Assembly: GCA_019155185.1 (NCBI GenBank)
Contig: CM032795.1
Coordinates: 11,635,795 to 11,699,794, forward strand
Length of the DNA stretch: 64,000 nt
Source of the DNA: Beaufortia kweichowensis
Lineage: Eukaryota > Chordata > Actinopteri > Cypriniformes > Gastromyzontidae
Reading direction: 5' to 3'
A model generated the notes under the pieces. That model was not told the origin of the DNA, did not search any database, and was given only the letters and a program-made list of their open reading frames with translations. A program made the position numbers and the translations under genes. Positions 14,827 through 30,100 of this stretch are shown here, piece by piece (the first letter of the stretch is position 1; each line of letters begins with the position of its first letter).

Positions 14827-17800
14827 CGTGCGTGTGCGTGTTATCAGAGTTCTGGTACTTTAACCTTGATCTGTTTAGAAATGCGGAGACCTTGAACATT
14901 CCCGACTGAGGAGGAGGAAGATACACATGCAACACACAGAGGTTTGTTTTGCTATGTGAGTAAGTACATCCCATAGACTAAGATTATAAACTTAGGTCAG
15001 TTTTAACATGTTTATGGAGGACAAAATTTGGCTCAGATAAATACATACTCATGCACACCAGAAGCAAACATGAACCAGAGGACTCTGACCTGTTTTACAA
15101 TGCAAAATGCAATGAGGTTAGAGCAGTCATTTACCAATTTAGATGGATGGCCCATATCAATATTGCTATTCAAATCAATTCACACATGTGTCGGAGCCTG
15201 TGGCTGCGTGGACAGCGCTCCAGACACATATACAGCGCAACCTTTCCAAGCCGGCTACCTTCTCTCTCCTCCCAATTCACTTCCTGTCTATCTGCACTTT
15301 CCTGTCTAAAAAATGATAAAAAGTCGAAAAAAAAAAATCAATTCACACATGTTCACAGACACATACACGCACAGCCCCGCTTAAACTGTTACAGTATAGC
15401 ATACACATATGCTGTGCTATACACAAGAACAGTTTCTTCTCAGTACATCACAATAAGTTATTTAAACTAAAAACTATTTTCACCACAACCTTTGCAAGAT
15501 CCCCAGTCCACAGCAGCGATCAGAACAATCCAAGAGTGAGAAAAAACATTAAAAAAAAAAAAGCATTAATGATCATAGTATGGCATGATATCATCGGGTT
15601 TCCAAAAGTCTAGACTGAGACTGATGTTTAATAAAGTTCCTGTTTATCATATTTATGCAACCGAGTCATTCTCATACAGTCTTGATATTCTAAAATGTTA
15701 GGATGGAATAATATTTGACTTTATATTTGCATACGACACAAGCAAATATTGTTTTTAAAGGCTAAACAAGGTGTTTCTAGTGTAAATGTTTCCTGTGAAA
15801 GTCAACAGCTCAACTTCTAATCCATTATTTACAGGTTAACACAGAAAAAACACACATGCAATACGCTTGTTCATGAGCTTCCGGACAACAAAAAACATCA
15901 TGACTGCCAGACAGCAAAGCCATTGACCAATCAAATGTCACACGCCACACTAGCTATGAATACATCTGCCAAACTGTTAGAATAAGCACATGGACGCATT
16001 TATTTGCAAGCTACTGTCAGGAAAAAGGTATTTACCACACCCACAAAGAGCTGCCAATAATAGCCAAAGACATGATGCAAAGGAGATGTTTGTTTTATAA
16101 GCATGCGTGTGCATGTTTTGTAATAAGAAGCGGATGACGTCCGTGTGAACTGACAGCACGTGCTCACCGCCATCACTACGGCTCAATGTTTAGCACTGTA
16201 AACGTTATGTCAATTCCTGGCCTGAACCACATCACGCAGTAGATGTAGAACAGCACAAGCCCATTCACTAATCTTACATGTAGACAAACACCACTGCCCT
16301 GATGACTGGACTGATGACAGTCCCAGACAAACCTTTCAAACAAATGAGTCACATGACCATGTGCTCATATTTCATCACCAATAAGCACAACTAGCTCATA
16401 TTCATTAACTTCCACAGCAATATTTCCAGTATAGGCAAAGAGTTACCATAGAAACAAAGGTCAGTCTCATGGAAACAAAAGCTTGTGGACATTTACATAG
16501 TGTTCTTTGAAAGTTAATTTTTGCCTAGTAATCATTTATGCACATATAAGGGAGAGAGGGAGAAAAGTTGAGAAAACATTGGCATAATGTTGGTAAAGTG
16601 ATGGAAAAATATAAAAATAAATAAAAAATTAAATACAGTAAATTTTTAATTCAAGGTGAGTAAATGGTGAAATTTACTCAAGGCTGCAGGAGTGCATGCA
16701 TACACAGTATTTAAATTTAGTGAAAAACAGAAATTCCTGTGTAAAGTAGACATTAACCCCAGGAACTGCTCCAGATATTACGAAACTCCGTATTTGTTTA
16801 AAGATCCGTGCATTTTTCTCTGTTGATGTAGGAGGTCTAGTAGAACATATCAAAGGTCTCACTAAAAAGGTTTGTTGTACGTCTCATTCTTCAGAGCATT
16901 TGATTGGACGCTTGGGTAGTACAGGGTGAGTCATCAATAGCTCCGTTTCATATTCCTGGAAGAGAACGACTGTGCATTTTTGAATGTGTATATGTGCTAT
17001 AAGTGAGTTGTGTCAACATTTAGGTGTGAACTAGTGTAGAAATGACCTTAAAGCCAATACCAAAAGACAGAAAGCCACAAACTAATTGAGATCTTAAATT
17101 TTCGTTATGACAGGGCCTTCCACCATGACATACATAAATACGCATATTAGCTCCCTCTGGCTCAAATTGCAAAGTTAACCAGACTGAACAAAAATTAAAA
17201 ATGAGAATCTAACAGATTTTGTTAACTTTACAATATGCTTATGTGTATGAGGGGGATGTTTTGGACTCCTGTGGGGCACAAGAGAGATTGCTCTGCACTG
17301 TGTGTATGTGTGTGAATATATGTCTGTGTAAGTGTGTAAATTCCACAGTAGGCCGGTCGTGTTGCGACAGAGTCGCTTCCCTGAGGTGCTGTTCAGAAGA
17401 AGCAAAGCATGAGACTGGGACAGAGAGATAGAGTACAACCCTATTCTTGATGACATGACATATCTAAAACTTAGCATGAACCTCAGAAAATGGGTTTATG
17501 TATGCAATAAGTTAATAGGCCTAATCCACACATGTCTGGGTGTATCTGAGGGAATCAATCCACTGCATATATGCTGAAATAAACAGCTCAGGTATGTCTA
17601 AAACCTGATGTGTGTGTGTTTGAGAGAGATAGTGATGATATTCTGCGTTGGCTTGTACAATGTTGACAGCACAGTGAAAGAGGTCTTAATATGTGTACAC
17701 AACATATTTATCGGCACACACAAACCCATGCACATACAACACTACAACCCCCACACCCTATGTGGTACTGGTAATACAGTCATGTTTTGAGAAAACAATA

Positions 17801-20431
17801 TCGTGATATCATAACATCTTTGTGCAAACATTAACTGGAACGCCTGAGCGCTGATGTTCTGAAGATAAACTCTTTAACTCAAATATGTACATCTTTTCAT
17901 GACAAGCTATTGCCTCACACCAAGTCGACACTGAAAGCGATCGGCATCACATTGCACCATGACAGCTTGAGGTCATCTACACTGAAAGCATTGAAGCTAC
18001 GCAGATCTGCAGCACATCAAAAACGGACACGGAGCATCAGTCAGCTGATGGTGTGTAGCAATGTATGCTTTCGGTGTAGAGCTTCATTGATTATGAGGTG
18101 GTGATTTAGTGATATTGTTTTGATGTGTCACACAGATGCTGATAATGCCATCAAATATAAGATATAGTGATACACATGCAGCCAAAATATACGTCTAAAA
18201 TAGTTAGTTTGCTAAATAAGACCAAAATATTGTTTTTTCTTATAAATGATCTTTTATAAGAATTTTCATTTTTTTGTACACATTCTTTAAAACTAATGAA
18301 CAAAGTTATGACCAGAATGTGATTTACAACCAGAGATAGAAAAAAGCTACTATAGCCTATTAAATCACAGTTATAATAAACACTCACATAATGGGAGGAA
18401 CTCTAAGAAAAAACAATCATTTGCACAGTAACAGATCTTTTAACAACACACACACATCTGGTAGCAGTGGTGTAATTGCTGCTGTCGTGCTTTTGTTTGA
18501 TGGTCCTGTAGGGAGCTACACATTCCACCCTTTCATTCCTCTCTCCTGTCATTATCTTTAACCCTTACGACTTCCGGGCTCCTCTCTTCTGTTTGCGTTG
18601 CTTGCCCACATTTCTGATCACTAATCACTGTAGTAGAGCTCATCGCTGTTGCTATGGTTACGGCCTATCGAGCGGAATTGGGATGACCCACCCTTCGTCA
18701 CTGGGGGAATGTGGGTAATTGAGTCCTGTGACAGTCTGACAGCCCATTAGTACAGCTGGAGTGAACTATAAAGAAGCTACATGTTCACTTTGAGCTCGCT
18801 TCATGAGACTCATTAAAATGAACCATGTATGTTAAAGTTAGACCATTAAAAAAAGGCCAATTGAATGCATTGGTAAGTGTCTGATATAGTGAGGTGATGT
18901 ATAAACCAAATATTGAATTATTTTTTTAACAGTAAAACATAAGATCCAATAAAGCAGTCATGTGCATCAAATGAAAATGCAAACGCTACTAGAGAAACAT
19001 TTCACAAACCTATAGCTCTTCCTCACTGTTTACTATTATTCAATTATGTAAAAAAAATAAGTCTTCTAAATAACATAAACAGAAGTGTGAAAGTTATGCA
19101 GCAGCATCTTATATATAGATTCCTCAAAATATTAGATTACAGCTTTGAACATTTTGTGTGTTCTTTCAACAACTTACGCAGAGACTTTTTACTTCTCTGC
19201 AAAATTAATCTCAAGCACTTAAAACAAGCATTTATTTAATAAGATCAAGATTATGACAAATACACATTTAGTTTGACTAATAGTACATGAATGACCTTTA
19301 ACAACTAGGTCAGTATCCGAGGCCAATATTTTCTGTGACTACAAACTTAAAGTTAGGTTGCTTACACAAAGCTCATCTTTAGTTTCACAAAAAACTGTAG
19401 GCTAGTGCTGAAGTTGTATGGTAAATTACTGCTACTTTATGTATTTGTTTTTAGAGTTTGACAGTCTACACATTTTACTGTATGAAAAGATGAGAATCAA
19501 AAATTCTTAAAGACATGAAACTAAAAAGGTCATGTAGGTCATTTGCACAGTACTACTTTAAATTTAAAACCAAAGGGGTGTGTTCTCTAACCACCCAAAG
19601 GGCATGACTGTATAGTAATATGACAGAAACGTCTGACTATTTCCTTGAATCATTTAGTTTCGGCTCTCATTCAGTTTGTGGGACGTCCCCTTGCCACCCT
19701 TAGAGTTTAGTCAGAGATCAATTTAAAAACTACCACAAAAAATACCTAAATGAGCAGGGCTCCTAAAAGCATAAATATAGTTATCTATACAAAACATACA
19801 GTAAAAGTTTTGTTGCACATATTCAATGCCTAATACAGAGAGTTTCATAAATGTGAAGCATAAAAGAAAAATGTTATGTTTGAGTATCAGATCAATTACC
19901 AGTCCAAGAAACACCTGTTTACAGCGGCCTGTTGGTAAAGCAAGGCGTAATACATACTTATTAAAGCTCATATACAAACAGACACGGAGACACTGAATGA
20001 GAGAGAAAGAATGAAGACACAACAGCTATAACTAAAAAAGATCTTCCATTTGTGAAAGAATATGAAAAAGTCCTTATGTTAATAAGATGCCTTCTAATTG
20101 CTAACTTACAGAATCTTTAAGGTATGTAGCTTATTTCTGAAGATATAGACCCATTTAAAATATCTCCCACAACCACATTCTTACGCACTGCGGGGTATGA
20201 TCAAAATGAGTGCGTTCAGTGTTATTTTAACGGTGATGTCTGAAGGATGTAAATGACACTGGAAGATAAAAAACAGAACTGTGACAGCAGGCAGCTTGTA
20301 CTGAACCTCCGTCCTGTAAAGACGCCAACACTTAAGTTTTCTCAAAGGGATAATTTAGCCAGAGTTTGTCCATGTCTGTAACTTTATCTGTACATTCCTA
20401 ATACTTTTCTCTTAGTTTGAGATAGCTCACA

Positions 20432-20478
<47 letters not shown>

Positions 20479-23400
20479 GATGAATTTATTCCTTAAAATG
20501 CGTGTACAGTATGTAAAATAGGAAGGAATCAAGAATGATTCAAATATTGAATATTGTAACTATATTTGAGCAATGTAACTACATTTCATCAGACTTCACA
20601 AGATTTCATTCTCTTATGCCAGAGAACTTCTGTGATACATAAAACAACCAACTCCACTATTTTTATACACAAACTTGGCAGAAATTTTCAATCAATAATA
20701 AAAGTACACCAGGCAGTACAATGACAAATTCGCTTTAGTTATGGTATTCCACTCTAGTCAGTATAAAAAATGAGAATAAATATTATACAGCAATCACAGT
20801 ATGGACAGAATTCTCAGAGGAGCCCTGAGATAGCTGAAAACGGTAGGTAATTTGCTCTGTAATTTTTACTAAAGCTGTGTGAGAAAAGAAACAGACGTGC
20901 TCGATTTGGATGAGATTAAAGATTCCTTAGGGAAAACTACTCCGGTCCAAATAGGACTTAGGAAGTTTTGAGTTTGCTTTCAGCTTGTATAGAGCAGTTG
21001 TTTGGGGAGAAAGGTGTGGTCTGTCCTGTCTGTTCAGCATTTTCTGCATTTGGAATGTCTCGGCTCTCTTAACACACCAGGTGTGAGGTAACAACATGCT
21101 TGTTCCTTGGTTTTCTTATATTTCCATATGTTTAAATTGTCATAAAGAACTTAAGTTTGGTTAAGAGGACAGTGAATGCACTACATCTACTTTAATTAAC
21201 GTTGATCATAATGACCAAGACAATACAGCTACAGGTCAGATCATCAAAGCAACGGATCATCTAAAAGCCAGACAACATTTAAGATGTCATCAAAAATTTT
21301 TTGCCAGAAAACATAACATTAAACATGCTAGAAAAAGTGACAGTAGTTCGGATGTAAAAGTGGTTTCCTGGTAAAGCAGGTCAACAAAGACATGGAGAAT
21401 ACCGTGTGTAAATAAAAGTGACAGTTTAACACAAACACTTGAAAAAGAGGAACTCAAGAAGCAAGACCATGTTCTAGAGTATTAGGGCACTTGACATCGC
21501 GCATATCCGCAAAACAGAACATGCATGAACTAGCCCAAAACAACTAGGTAGCATTTTTGACAAAATAGTTAAAGAATCAACAGCATGTGCTGCGGGCAGA
21601 AACGTATGCTTCAGTGAAGCTCAAGCTGAACCTGTCCGAGGCCAAACGTTTTGATGCCAGCGGCTGTGCTGCTGTACTGAGCTACCTGACCTCATTCCCC
21701 ACCATGCCATTCACATGCCAGCATAGCAGAAAGTAGATTTCAACACAGCTTCTTATGCGAGTGAAGCCAAACTGAACAGAATGCAAACAATGCTATGCAA
21801 AAAATCCTTTTTGACTAACTACATTTACAAGATATTTGCCACAATTCCATTCTATAGTTTAAAGTATATGCGGTTTACATGTCAATGGCTGTAATTTAAA
21901 GTAATTATATTTGGCCATTTTCTTGGCGAACTTTGGTGCGTCCTCTTTTTTTTGAACGCTGATGCTTTAACATCGTTCACATATTTAAGATCAAACGTCT
22001 TGCCAAACAACATTACATTCTGCAAGACCCATGATACTTCCTGTGTTACAAATACAGTTCCCCAAAACATTTTTAGTTAATGTTCTTACTGATAAAACGT
22101 ATAGCTTGTGATAAATGTATAGCTTCGGATAAAAGCATTAGCCAAATGCACAAACATAAAATTGCACTTCACAATTAGTTTTTAAAATAACCAAAGAACC
22201 TGTTCTGAACATTTTTATTCTAGATTGTTCTAATACTTTCTAATTGCTAAGTATTTGTACAGCATGTTAATAAAACCCATTTTAAATCCATATGCATTCT
22301 TGCTCATAATTTAACACGCCTTTTGTGGCGTGGCTTAATAATGCTAAAATCCAGCTTTGCCAACTCAGACCATGTAGTGATTAAATAAGCACAATACTAA
22401 AAGTCAGAGGTGTGTTGTCTTTTTAACAGGACATGCTAATTTATGTAATTTCAGTAATTATTTAGTCTGCTATACTTAACATATCTATAAAGCAGCTTTT
22501 TGAAAGCATTATTTTAAAGCACTCCTGATTTTTCCTGTTTTGTAAAAGTGCAAAACACTTCACATTTTCTGCAAGGCATGCAAGCTATGAGCAACTGTTA
22601 CGTATATACATGTATAATTGCATATACATAGCCTTCCACCCAGAGTAAGGACATCTGGATAGTGGGAAAGTGTGCGGGAGGATTTTTTTCTGGGAATAAC
22701 TCATCACTGTGACTTTCCCAGGAGCAGAACAGTAAATATGTACAGAGAGTTAAATGAGACAAAAGTAACATCAACAATAGGGATAATAGGGAGGGAATGA
22801 GAGGAAGTGTATATCTGAATCAACATTTTATATTTATGCACTTGGCAAATGCTTTTCTTCATAGATTACTAAATTCTGCTCCTTGCAGTAAATTTTAACG
22901 TATACATTTTATTAGTCCCTTGCATCGACCCCATGTGGTGTCGCTTATTTCATATCTCCACATACCGGCTTTACAGAGAAAGATGGAAAAAGAGACATTT
23001 TTATAGTCCATTTATATGTAACAGTCGCCAAAGATACTGATGGTATCTCATCAGTGAAAACTGTTGGTATTCACTGATGGCATCTCATGCTCATATCTTA
23101 AACACCAATAACATTAGTGAAAGCATGCATGTTTCTGTAGTGTGACTGTGCTGCTTTTGACCTTTTATGCCCTCCATTTACACGCATACATAAAAATGCA
23201 TACCCCAACCTCTGGTGACTGTCTATTACTCACTGACACGGTCACATGTTTGTGTTTGTGTTTGTGTGTGTGTGTTTTACACTACTGACAGCTTATCAGG
23301 GCAGCCTTGAATTCTTTTCCTGAGATTTCAGTAAATATGTGTCTGTATCACTGTGTGTCAAGAAGATTTTTTGAACATATCTGTCTGATGAGAATGAGAG

Positions 23401-26400
23401 AGAAGAGACAGAGAAAGAGAGAGAGAGGAGTGTTTACCTCCACAGGGTGACTGACTTTGGGGTAGACAACCTTTTAAACCTAAACACACAATGCTTATCA
23501 GCAGAATTTGACTGGTCACAGTGAGATTTCAGAGTTCTTTTATAGCTGATATTCTCCAGTGCATTTCAGCTTATATTCCTAAAGCTCTGGTCACCATCTA
23601 GTCACATTTTTCTGCTAGAGGTTTCTTTAAAAAAGAACATTTTGAGCTATAGTGGACCTTTAATGAGTGCCAGTTATCAAAGCCAACTAAATATATAGTA
23701 ACATACAAAAGTCATGAACACTTCTAAGCCATGTGGTCAATATTTCTTCATTGCAGATATTTTCGAAAGGATGCATCCCAGTGCTGAAGCTCACACCTAC
23801 AAACCAGTGGTTATCAACTGAACACAAGCTCTGCCATATATTTCAAAGACACAGAGGAAATCATCATCTGAATTTCATGAGTGCATTTACATTACACCGA
23901 TTATGTATAATAAGCAGCCAACGTGTAAGGTCATGTAAACACCTTTTAGTGTTTTTCAAACAAAACCCAGACAGAGAGGAGTAAAGAGAGAGATCATGTG
24001 TTACAATGCTTATATGCTTGAAAAGACTTGGCAAAACAAATGGACAAATATTTGTCATGCCAATGAAGCACATTAATACTGAAACTGAGAGCAAGAGAGA
24101 GAATTACGAATGCGTGTCATTCTTGATCACTGACTTATCAAAACTGTTTTGCATTGACAGTGACACATTATGTTCTTTAAAACCCAAAGGCGTATCTGTG
24201 TAAATTGACTTCATCCTGTTCACAAATCACACACACACAAAAACACATGCACAACAACTTTGCAGCAGATATTTATTTTAACGGAACTTATAACAACCTA
24301 AACTTAAGAACTTAGTAGTCATGTAAAGCATGAGGACTGTGTCTGAGCAAGCCCCCTGATATGAAGCACCTGCCTTTCTGTAAAATGTTTAAAAAACATA
24401 TCAGACTGGGGTAACCTGACCGGAATTACCAGTGTATAAGAGCAGAGGTGAGAAAAGGGGCGGATCATAGGCCGCTCAGGCAGAAAGGATACATGAGACA
24501 CAGTGTGTGTGTCTTTGAATGCATATCAGAAACCCGCTCAAAGTATGTGCCAAATGACGCAACCACAGAAATCATTAACAAAGATCTGTGCACTAACACG
24601 TACATACAAGCTGCTCTCCTCCCATCTCTCTCTTTCTCTGTCTTTCTCAAATCTCAATGTCTTCTTTAGTCTCTAAAGCAGGGCTGGGCAAAGTACTGAA
24701 TTTAAGAATGGACCCCATTTAAAATTTGAATTTATTTGGCTACACCACACTGAATGTTTAACTGGAGTGACAGCAAAAAATTACCAGGTTGCAAATGAAA
24801 AAAATGTAGTACCAGAAATGGAATTCTGGTAGATGCAGTGTACTTTCATGTATATCGGTTTGTAAAGACTATATAACTTTCAGGGGTTTTAATAGCTTTT
24901 AACAAGACGAGGCTTTTTTAAGCCAGGGTTCAGGGGTATATGAATTTCTTTAACATACAATTGATTTTGAATAGATTTTTTTCAGATTAAAGGATGCAAT
25001 TCTGCATCTTCTTTGCTTCCTTAATTCAACTCCAGAAAATAAAATAAATATTTAAAAAGAAATTGTCCATTCAATTCAGAATGCCACACAGCTCTGCTTT
25101 CTACAAACTAAATAAATCTCCTATGATGTGTGTGATGCCCACAGAACTTGATGTTTGACGTCCATCAGCCCGCAATGTCTATAGCTTCATTAAGCCTTTA
25201 ACATGGACCAAACACTCTGAATGTTTTATAATAACCTTAAAACAGATGGCCGGACCTGCAGCAACTGTCCTTCCAGAATTTATTGTTTAATTTGGATGTT
25301 GGACTGGGACTGTGTGTGTGTGTGTTCATACTTAAAGGCCTGTTTTGCAGATGCCTTTCTTTCTGCACAAAAGATAATAAGCTTGAAGAGTACAATGCTC
25401 GACTAGAGTTATTATCTCCCTGTTAACTGAGAAACACTCCCCATGACCTGAAGCACGCACACACACAAGATCAGATCTTGTGTCATGTGGGGGGATTTCA
25501 CATGACACTCGATCTGAAAATAAAACGCTGTGGCAAGTGTGATACACCTATAAAACCACAACTAAACACTAAGAATCTAAGAATGTGTGACCTGTTCTTC
25601 AGAATGATCTCCGGATTAATACACCTAAAATGAGTTTCTGCACCTCCTTACTGCCCTCCTCCTCCCATGATCCTTTCCACTCCCCTTATTATCCTCTGGC
25701 CGTCCCGTCTGTTCCTGTCCACTCCTTTCCCACCCTCTTATCCTCTCTCTCTCCTACACCTTCCAGTTATCCACTCCCCTCTTGTCTTCTGCTCTCGCTC
25801 CCAGTGTAATTTAGATCTGGGGCAAAAGCTCTGCGGTACCTGAAATAAGGCCACTCTCCAGGAGACCAGCACAGGTCTCTGTGTCTCTCTCTCTTATGCA
25901 CAGGAGTAAAAATAAACCATTGTAGGCCTATTTTCTCATCTGCACCATCACTGGTGCACAGCAAGAATGAGAGAGAGAGAAAGATGGAAAGTTTGCCATT
26001 TCTATAACAAAAATCATCAGTCAGGCAAAGAAAGATTGGAGGTTTTGAGGACAGTCCGACCTATAAGACCTATACAGTTTAGATCCGAATAAGGTCACAT
26101 GAGGTTTTTGAATGAGAAATTCAAGGTTGTTGAACGTCTCAGGGGATTTATGAAGTTTCAAGGCTCCAAGACAAAGATGTGCTTTGACAAAGCTTTAAGT
26201 TAAGATAGTTAAGGTATTGTAGTAAGATGATGTCATTTATCCGCATACAGAAAAAGTAAAAAGAGAGAAAACAAGATCGACGAGAACAGTCTTACCTTGC
26301 AGCTGCTTGAAACGGCCCTCCAGGATGTTGGAATATTGCACCTGGTTTACAAAGGCAGCTGGCGAGAGACATGGCTCAGGTTCCCGCGAATCAAAATCCA

Positions 26401-27067
26401 TTTCTTCTGTCGCTATACAGCTTGCTTTCCTTATGAACCGTCCCTCCAACCCTCACGCTTAGCCTTAATCCAAATCAAATGATCCCGAAAGAGTAAAGCA
26501 CCTTGTTCTGTTAGCCAGGAGTCACAAGCATGGCATACAAAAACTTCAAATAGCAGAAAAAGCCCCAAGAACAAAAAGCAGCCACTTAACTTTCCCTCAA
26601 GGGGCAACAAAAAAGTTGAGTTTCAACTCTGCAGGTGTGCGCGTGCATCCGAGCGTTTCGTCAGTGCGCGCTAAACCGCGCCATACTGCTTCATCCGTCT
26701 GAGAGGAAAAGCTCTCTTCCTTTAATTGAATCTTTCTATCCTTATTCCCCAGCAAAAACAGAAGGATCACACATGCGGATAAAGAGAGAAAAACCTGCAA
26801 TGAGAACAAAATGTTCCTTCCTCTTTCACCTCTTTCTTCTTCAACTTCTTGTCTTCTGCAAAACGTGCTCTTCTCAAAACTCTCTCTCTCCCGTCACTCA
26901 GCTTAGACTGCAAGTGTGTCTGTGTGCGCACGCACACACCTTGTTTGAGTAAGGCTGCTGAACTAGCTGCGCTCGGCTTTCTAAGTAAACAAAGCCTCCT
27001 CTCTCTCTCTCTCTCTGAGCTTTGGCATTTGCATAAGGTGTGTGTGGGAGGAGCAAAAGTAAAGCAG

Positions 27068-27144
<77 letters not shown>

Positions 27145-30100
27145 CAGAGGGAGGGTGAGGGTATGTAGGTGTGGGCTGAACCATTTCTGAAGGTGAAGGG
27201 GGGTGGAGCCAGTGATTCAGAAGATGGCGTGGTGGACCAAGCATATGAAGTTATCAGATAGCTGGTATAAATCACTAAAGAAAAATGTGCCCTGTCAGCT
27301 ATCTTAAAAATATGAGCTTATTTTATGCTTGCATGGATTTTATGATGTGTACCATTAAGCTTTGGTGATTTGCGTGTGTGTGCAAGGATTTAGATTCTTA
27401 AGACCTTTGCCATTAATTCATCATGTCTAAAAGTGTCACTCTCTCTTTCTCACTGTCAAAGGCGTGCACAGATAAAATAAGTCGTTGAAGCAGGAAGGAA
27501 GTACTTGAGAAAGATTCAACAAGCCAACGCTGTCTTTCTTCCTGTGCATGTGCAAGAGCGTGTATGTGTGCCAACCCTTAGGACTCATGAACTTAGCTGG
27601 CAACTTCTCAATGCAGTGCACGCCAATCGCTGAATGAAATGACTCTTAATGAATGAGAAACCGCATTTATTTTACATAAACATAACAAAATACAATAAAA
27701 ACGTACATACAAAACCGCAGCACCCACACCCATTTCTTCATATGTGTGTGTGTACATTTTACAAGAGGAAGTGGTTTAATGAAGACCAGTTCAGCTGCAG
27801 GTTGTGTTGATTAGCACGTGTCACCAACAGTGACCATCAAAGAGCAAAGGTCAAAGGTCAAACCATGGCCAGAAGCACTAGAACAAGAGTCAACCAACGT
27901 GTCGTGTATGCATGTAAAGGTCTGGCTAGACTCTGAGAGCCACATTTTTTGGAAAACAGCCTCATAAACATACTAAAGCTGTCAAAACTTGTAAGAACAG
28001 TTTAGATGGTTAAAAAAGGCTCATAAATCTGCCAACTCTAATAATGTCAACAGGTTTGTTTTAGAGTTAGGGGAAAGGGGACATTACATTTATATTTACA
28101 TTTAGCTGACACTTTTATCCAAAGCAACATACAAATATTAGGAGACATTAGGCTTTAGACTAGCATGAAAACACTGCAAGTCTATGAGATGTCCTTAATA
28201 ATATAGGAACAGATAAAGAAATTACTCTTACAAAGAAAGATTGTATAAACTGAGTTCATGGTACAGCAAATATGTACATTATTTAAATATAATCAAGTCA
28301 CATTGAATAGAATGTGCTGGTTAGCAACATTAATGTAAATATTAAACATAAAAGGATTAGAAGAAAAAAGTAAAACCAAATGCTTTCTTTTGATAATTCA
28401 CCAATATCACCACAATACCATCAATTCCACATGTTACTGTCCAGCATTTAAAGTAAGGCAGGAGTGGATTTTGCTCTACTAAAATGTCTTTGTTTTGCCT
28501 TAATTGTAGTGTCTATATATCTACACATACAAATACACACATACATGAAGCTTAGGAGCGAGGGAATAAAACAGAAATGCATGAGAACAGTAGAAGCAGA
28601 TGTCTAAAGTTAACTGTGCAGGGGTGTGAGAGTACAGCAGTGTAAGACATGACCTCTGAGACTCTTTCCTCCCTATGCCATTCAAATCTACTGTAGGTCG
28701 CTCTCTTAAGCTTCAAGATGTTTAAGCTCAGTATTCTCAGCCTCCCTTTCTCTAGGTTTATTTCCATTTCTCCTGATGTTTATTGTGATTGTGATTTCTC
28801 CGGAGGTTTTCACTGTGCCGGGTTAAAGGCAGAAAACCATTTCCAAAGGCAATAGAATGAATTAAACGCTCATAATAAATTCAATTATATAGACCCTGCT
28901 CTTAGCAGCACCTGGAGGTTTCTAAGATACCAGTTCTGTCTTTGCCGTTAAGTTTCATTACTTCAGAGACAGACAAGTCACTTGAAACATTTCTGTTCAA
29001 GTAGAGCAGAGGGTGATGATCCTTGTGTCCTTATACATTAGTAATGAATTATGACCTTACAAATTCTGATCTTTAACGAACGTATGTGCACACACGTTCA
29101 CATAAATTGCTAAATTAAAGCTAAATTAAATCAGAGGAAGCTTCCCTTTAGCTCCCGCACCATTCCACTCAGCCTCCCCCATACGCACACAGAAATGCAT
29201 ACACAAAATGACCCGTGATTATTAGGTTAGGTTCCTGTCAGCACCGCATTCCCAGCACACACATTAGTGTAGGCGTTTGGCTCTTAATAAGGTATAATAT
29301 GCAAAAAAAAGTTATGCAGAAATAGCAACAAGACAAATACACTGACAGTTTCAATAACTTATACAAATAAAATATACTGAGCTGAATGACGCATTTCAAT
29401 CGCAATCTTATTTTCGATTTCAATCTATTAAAATGACTAGAGGTAGTGTGCAGAATGTAGCATACACTACTACATAGTCTTCTAAATCTTTGACCAATCA
29501 TTGGCCATCACAGTGAAGCTATAGTGCTCCCAACCACCAGTGAAAATAGAAGCAATGTTGTGATGTTAGTGGTGTGAAAGAGCAAGATGACCACTTGTTT
29601 CAACACATCCAATAACAGCAAAGGAATAAAAATGTATGATATACAACAGCTTATAAAGATATGACATAGGAAGAGACCTGGGGCAAGAGGAGAAAAGACA
29701 GTCACAGGGGTAATAACAGAACTAGAAGAATGTGGACATCAAGTCTCTGCTTGTCAAGAGATGGTATCTAACTTAAACACCCTCTCCCTGATTATCTCAC
29801 GCACACACACAGACACACATAAACTGCAGTTACACATTGACATCCATTGTACAGCAATACTAAAACTTCACATACGCACACTTCATTCTGATTTGTTTCC
29901 ATGTATTTTACTATTTTCCCATTCATTAATATAAAACTTGGTTCAAGTGAATATTTGTATATATTTTATGTTTTATTGCCCTATGTCACCCCCTACTGGA
30001 CACAATCACACAATGCAACCTGTTGAAAACTAGCAGACTGACAGAGAAGCAAAACACACAGCTTAGCACACACTAGAAGCACACCGATCTTACCTGCGAG

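Larger units (their letters stand above)
11602..26295 (-). other. large sptbn2 intron (upstream of CH1 exon)
   Basis: About 14.7 kb with no spectrin-like exon that I can see. It holds a TG microsatellite (14750-14840), a SINE with target-site duplication (15172-15352), a TA tract (20434-20477) and a SINE-tail fragment (about 22105-22160). The first intron of beta-spectrin genes is usually long, so enhancers are plausible here, but none can be named from sequence alone. Confidence 0.6.
26450..30093 (-). other. sptbn2 intron between the two alternative first coding exons
   Basis: About 3.6 kb. It contains the candidate internal promoter, the GA tract and a reverse-oriented repeat tail near 28085-28140. 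No other exon is recognisable. Confidence 0.6.

Noticed and set aside
14747..14974. HTHTHT-rich open frame
   Set aside because: Product of the TG/CA microsatellite.
26849..27275. Open frames of about 85-125 codons around 27 kb
   Set aside because: They run through the GA tract and have no domain or splice support.
29238..29501. Hydrophobic minus-strand open frames around 29.2-29.7 kb
   Set aside because: No splice context, family resemblance or compositional contrast; AT-rich DNA yields such frames by chance.
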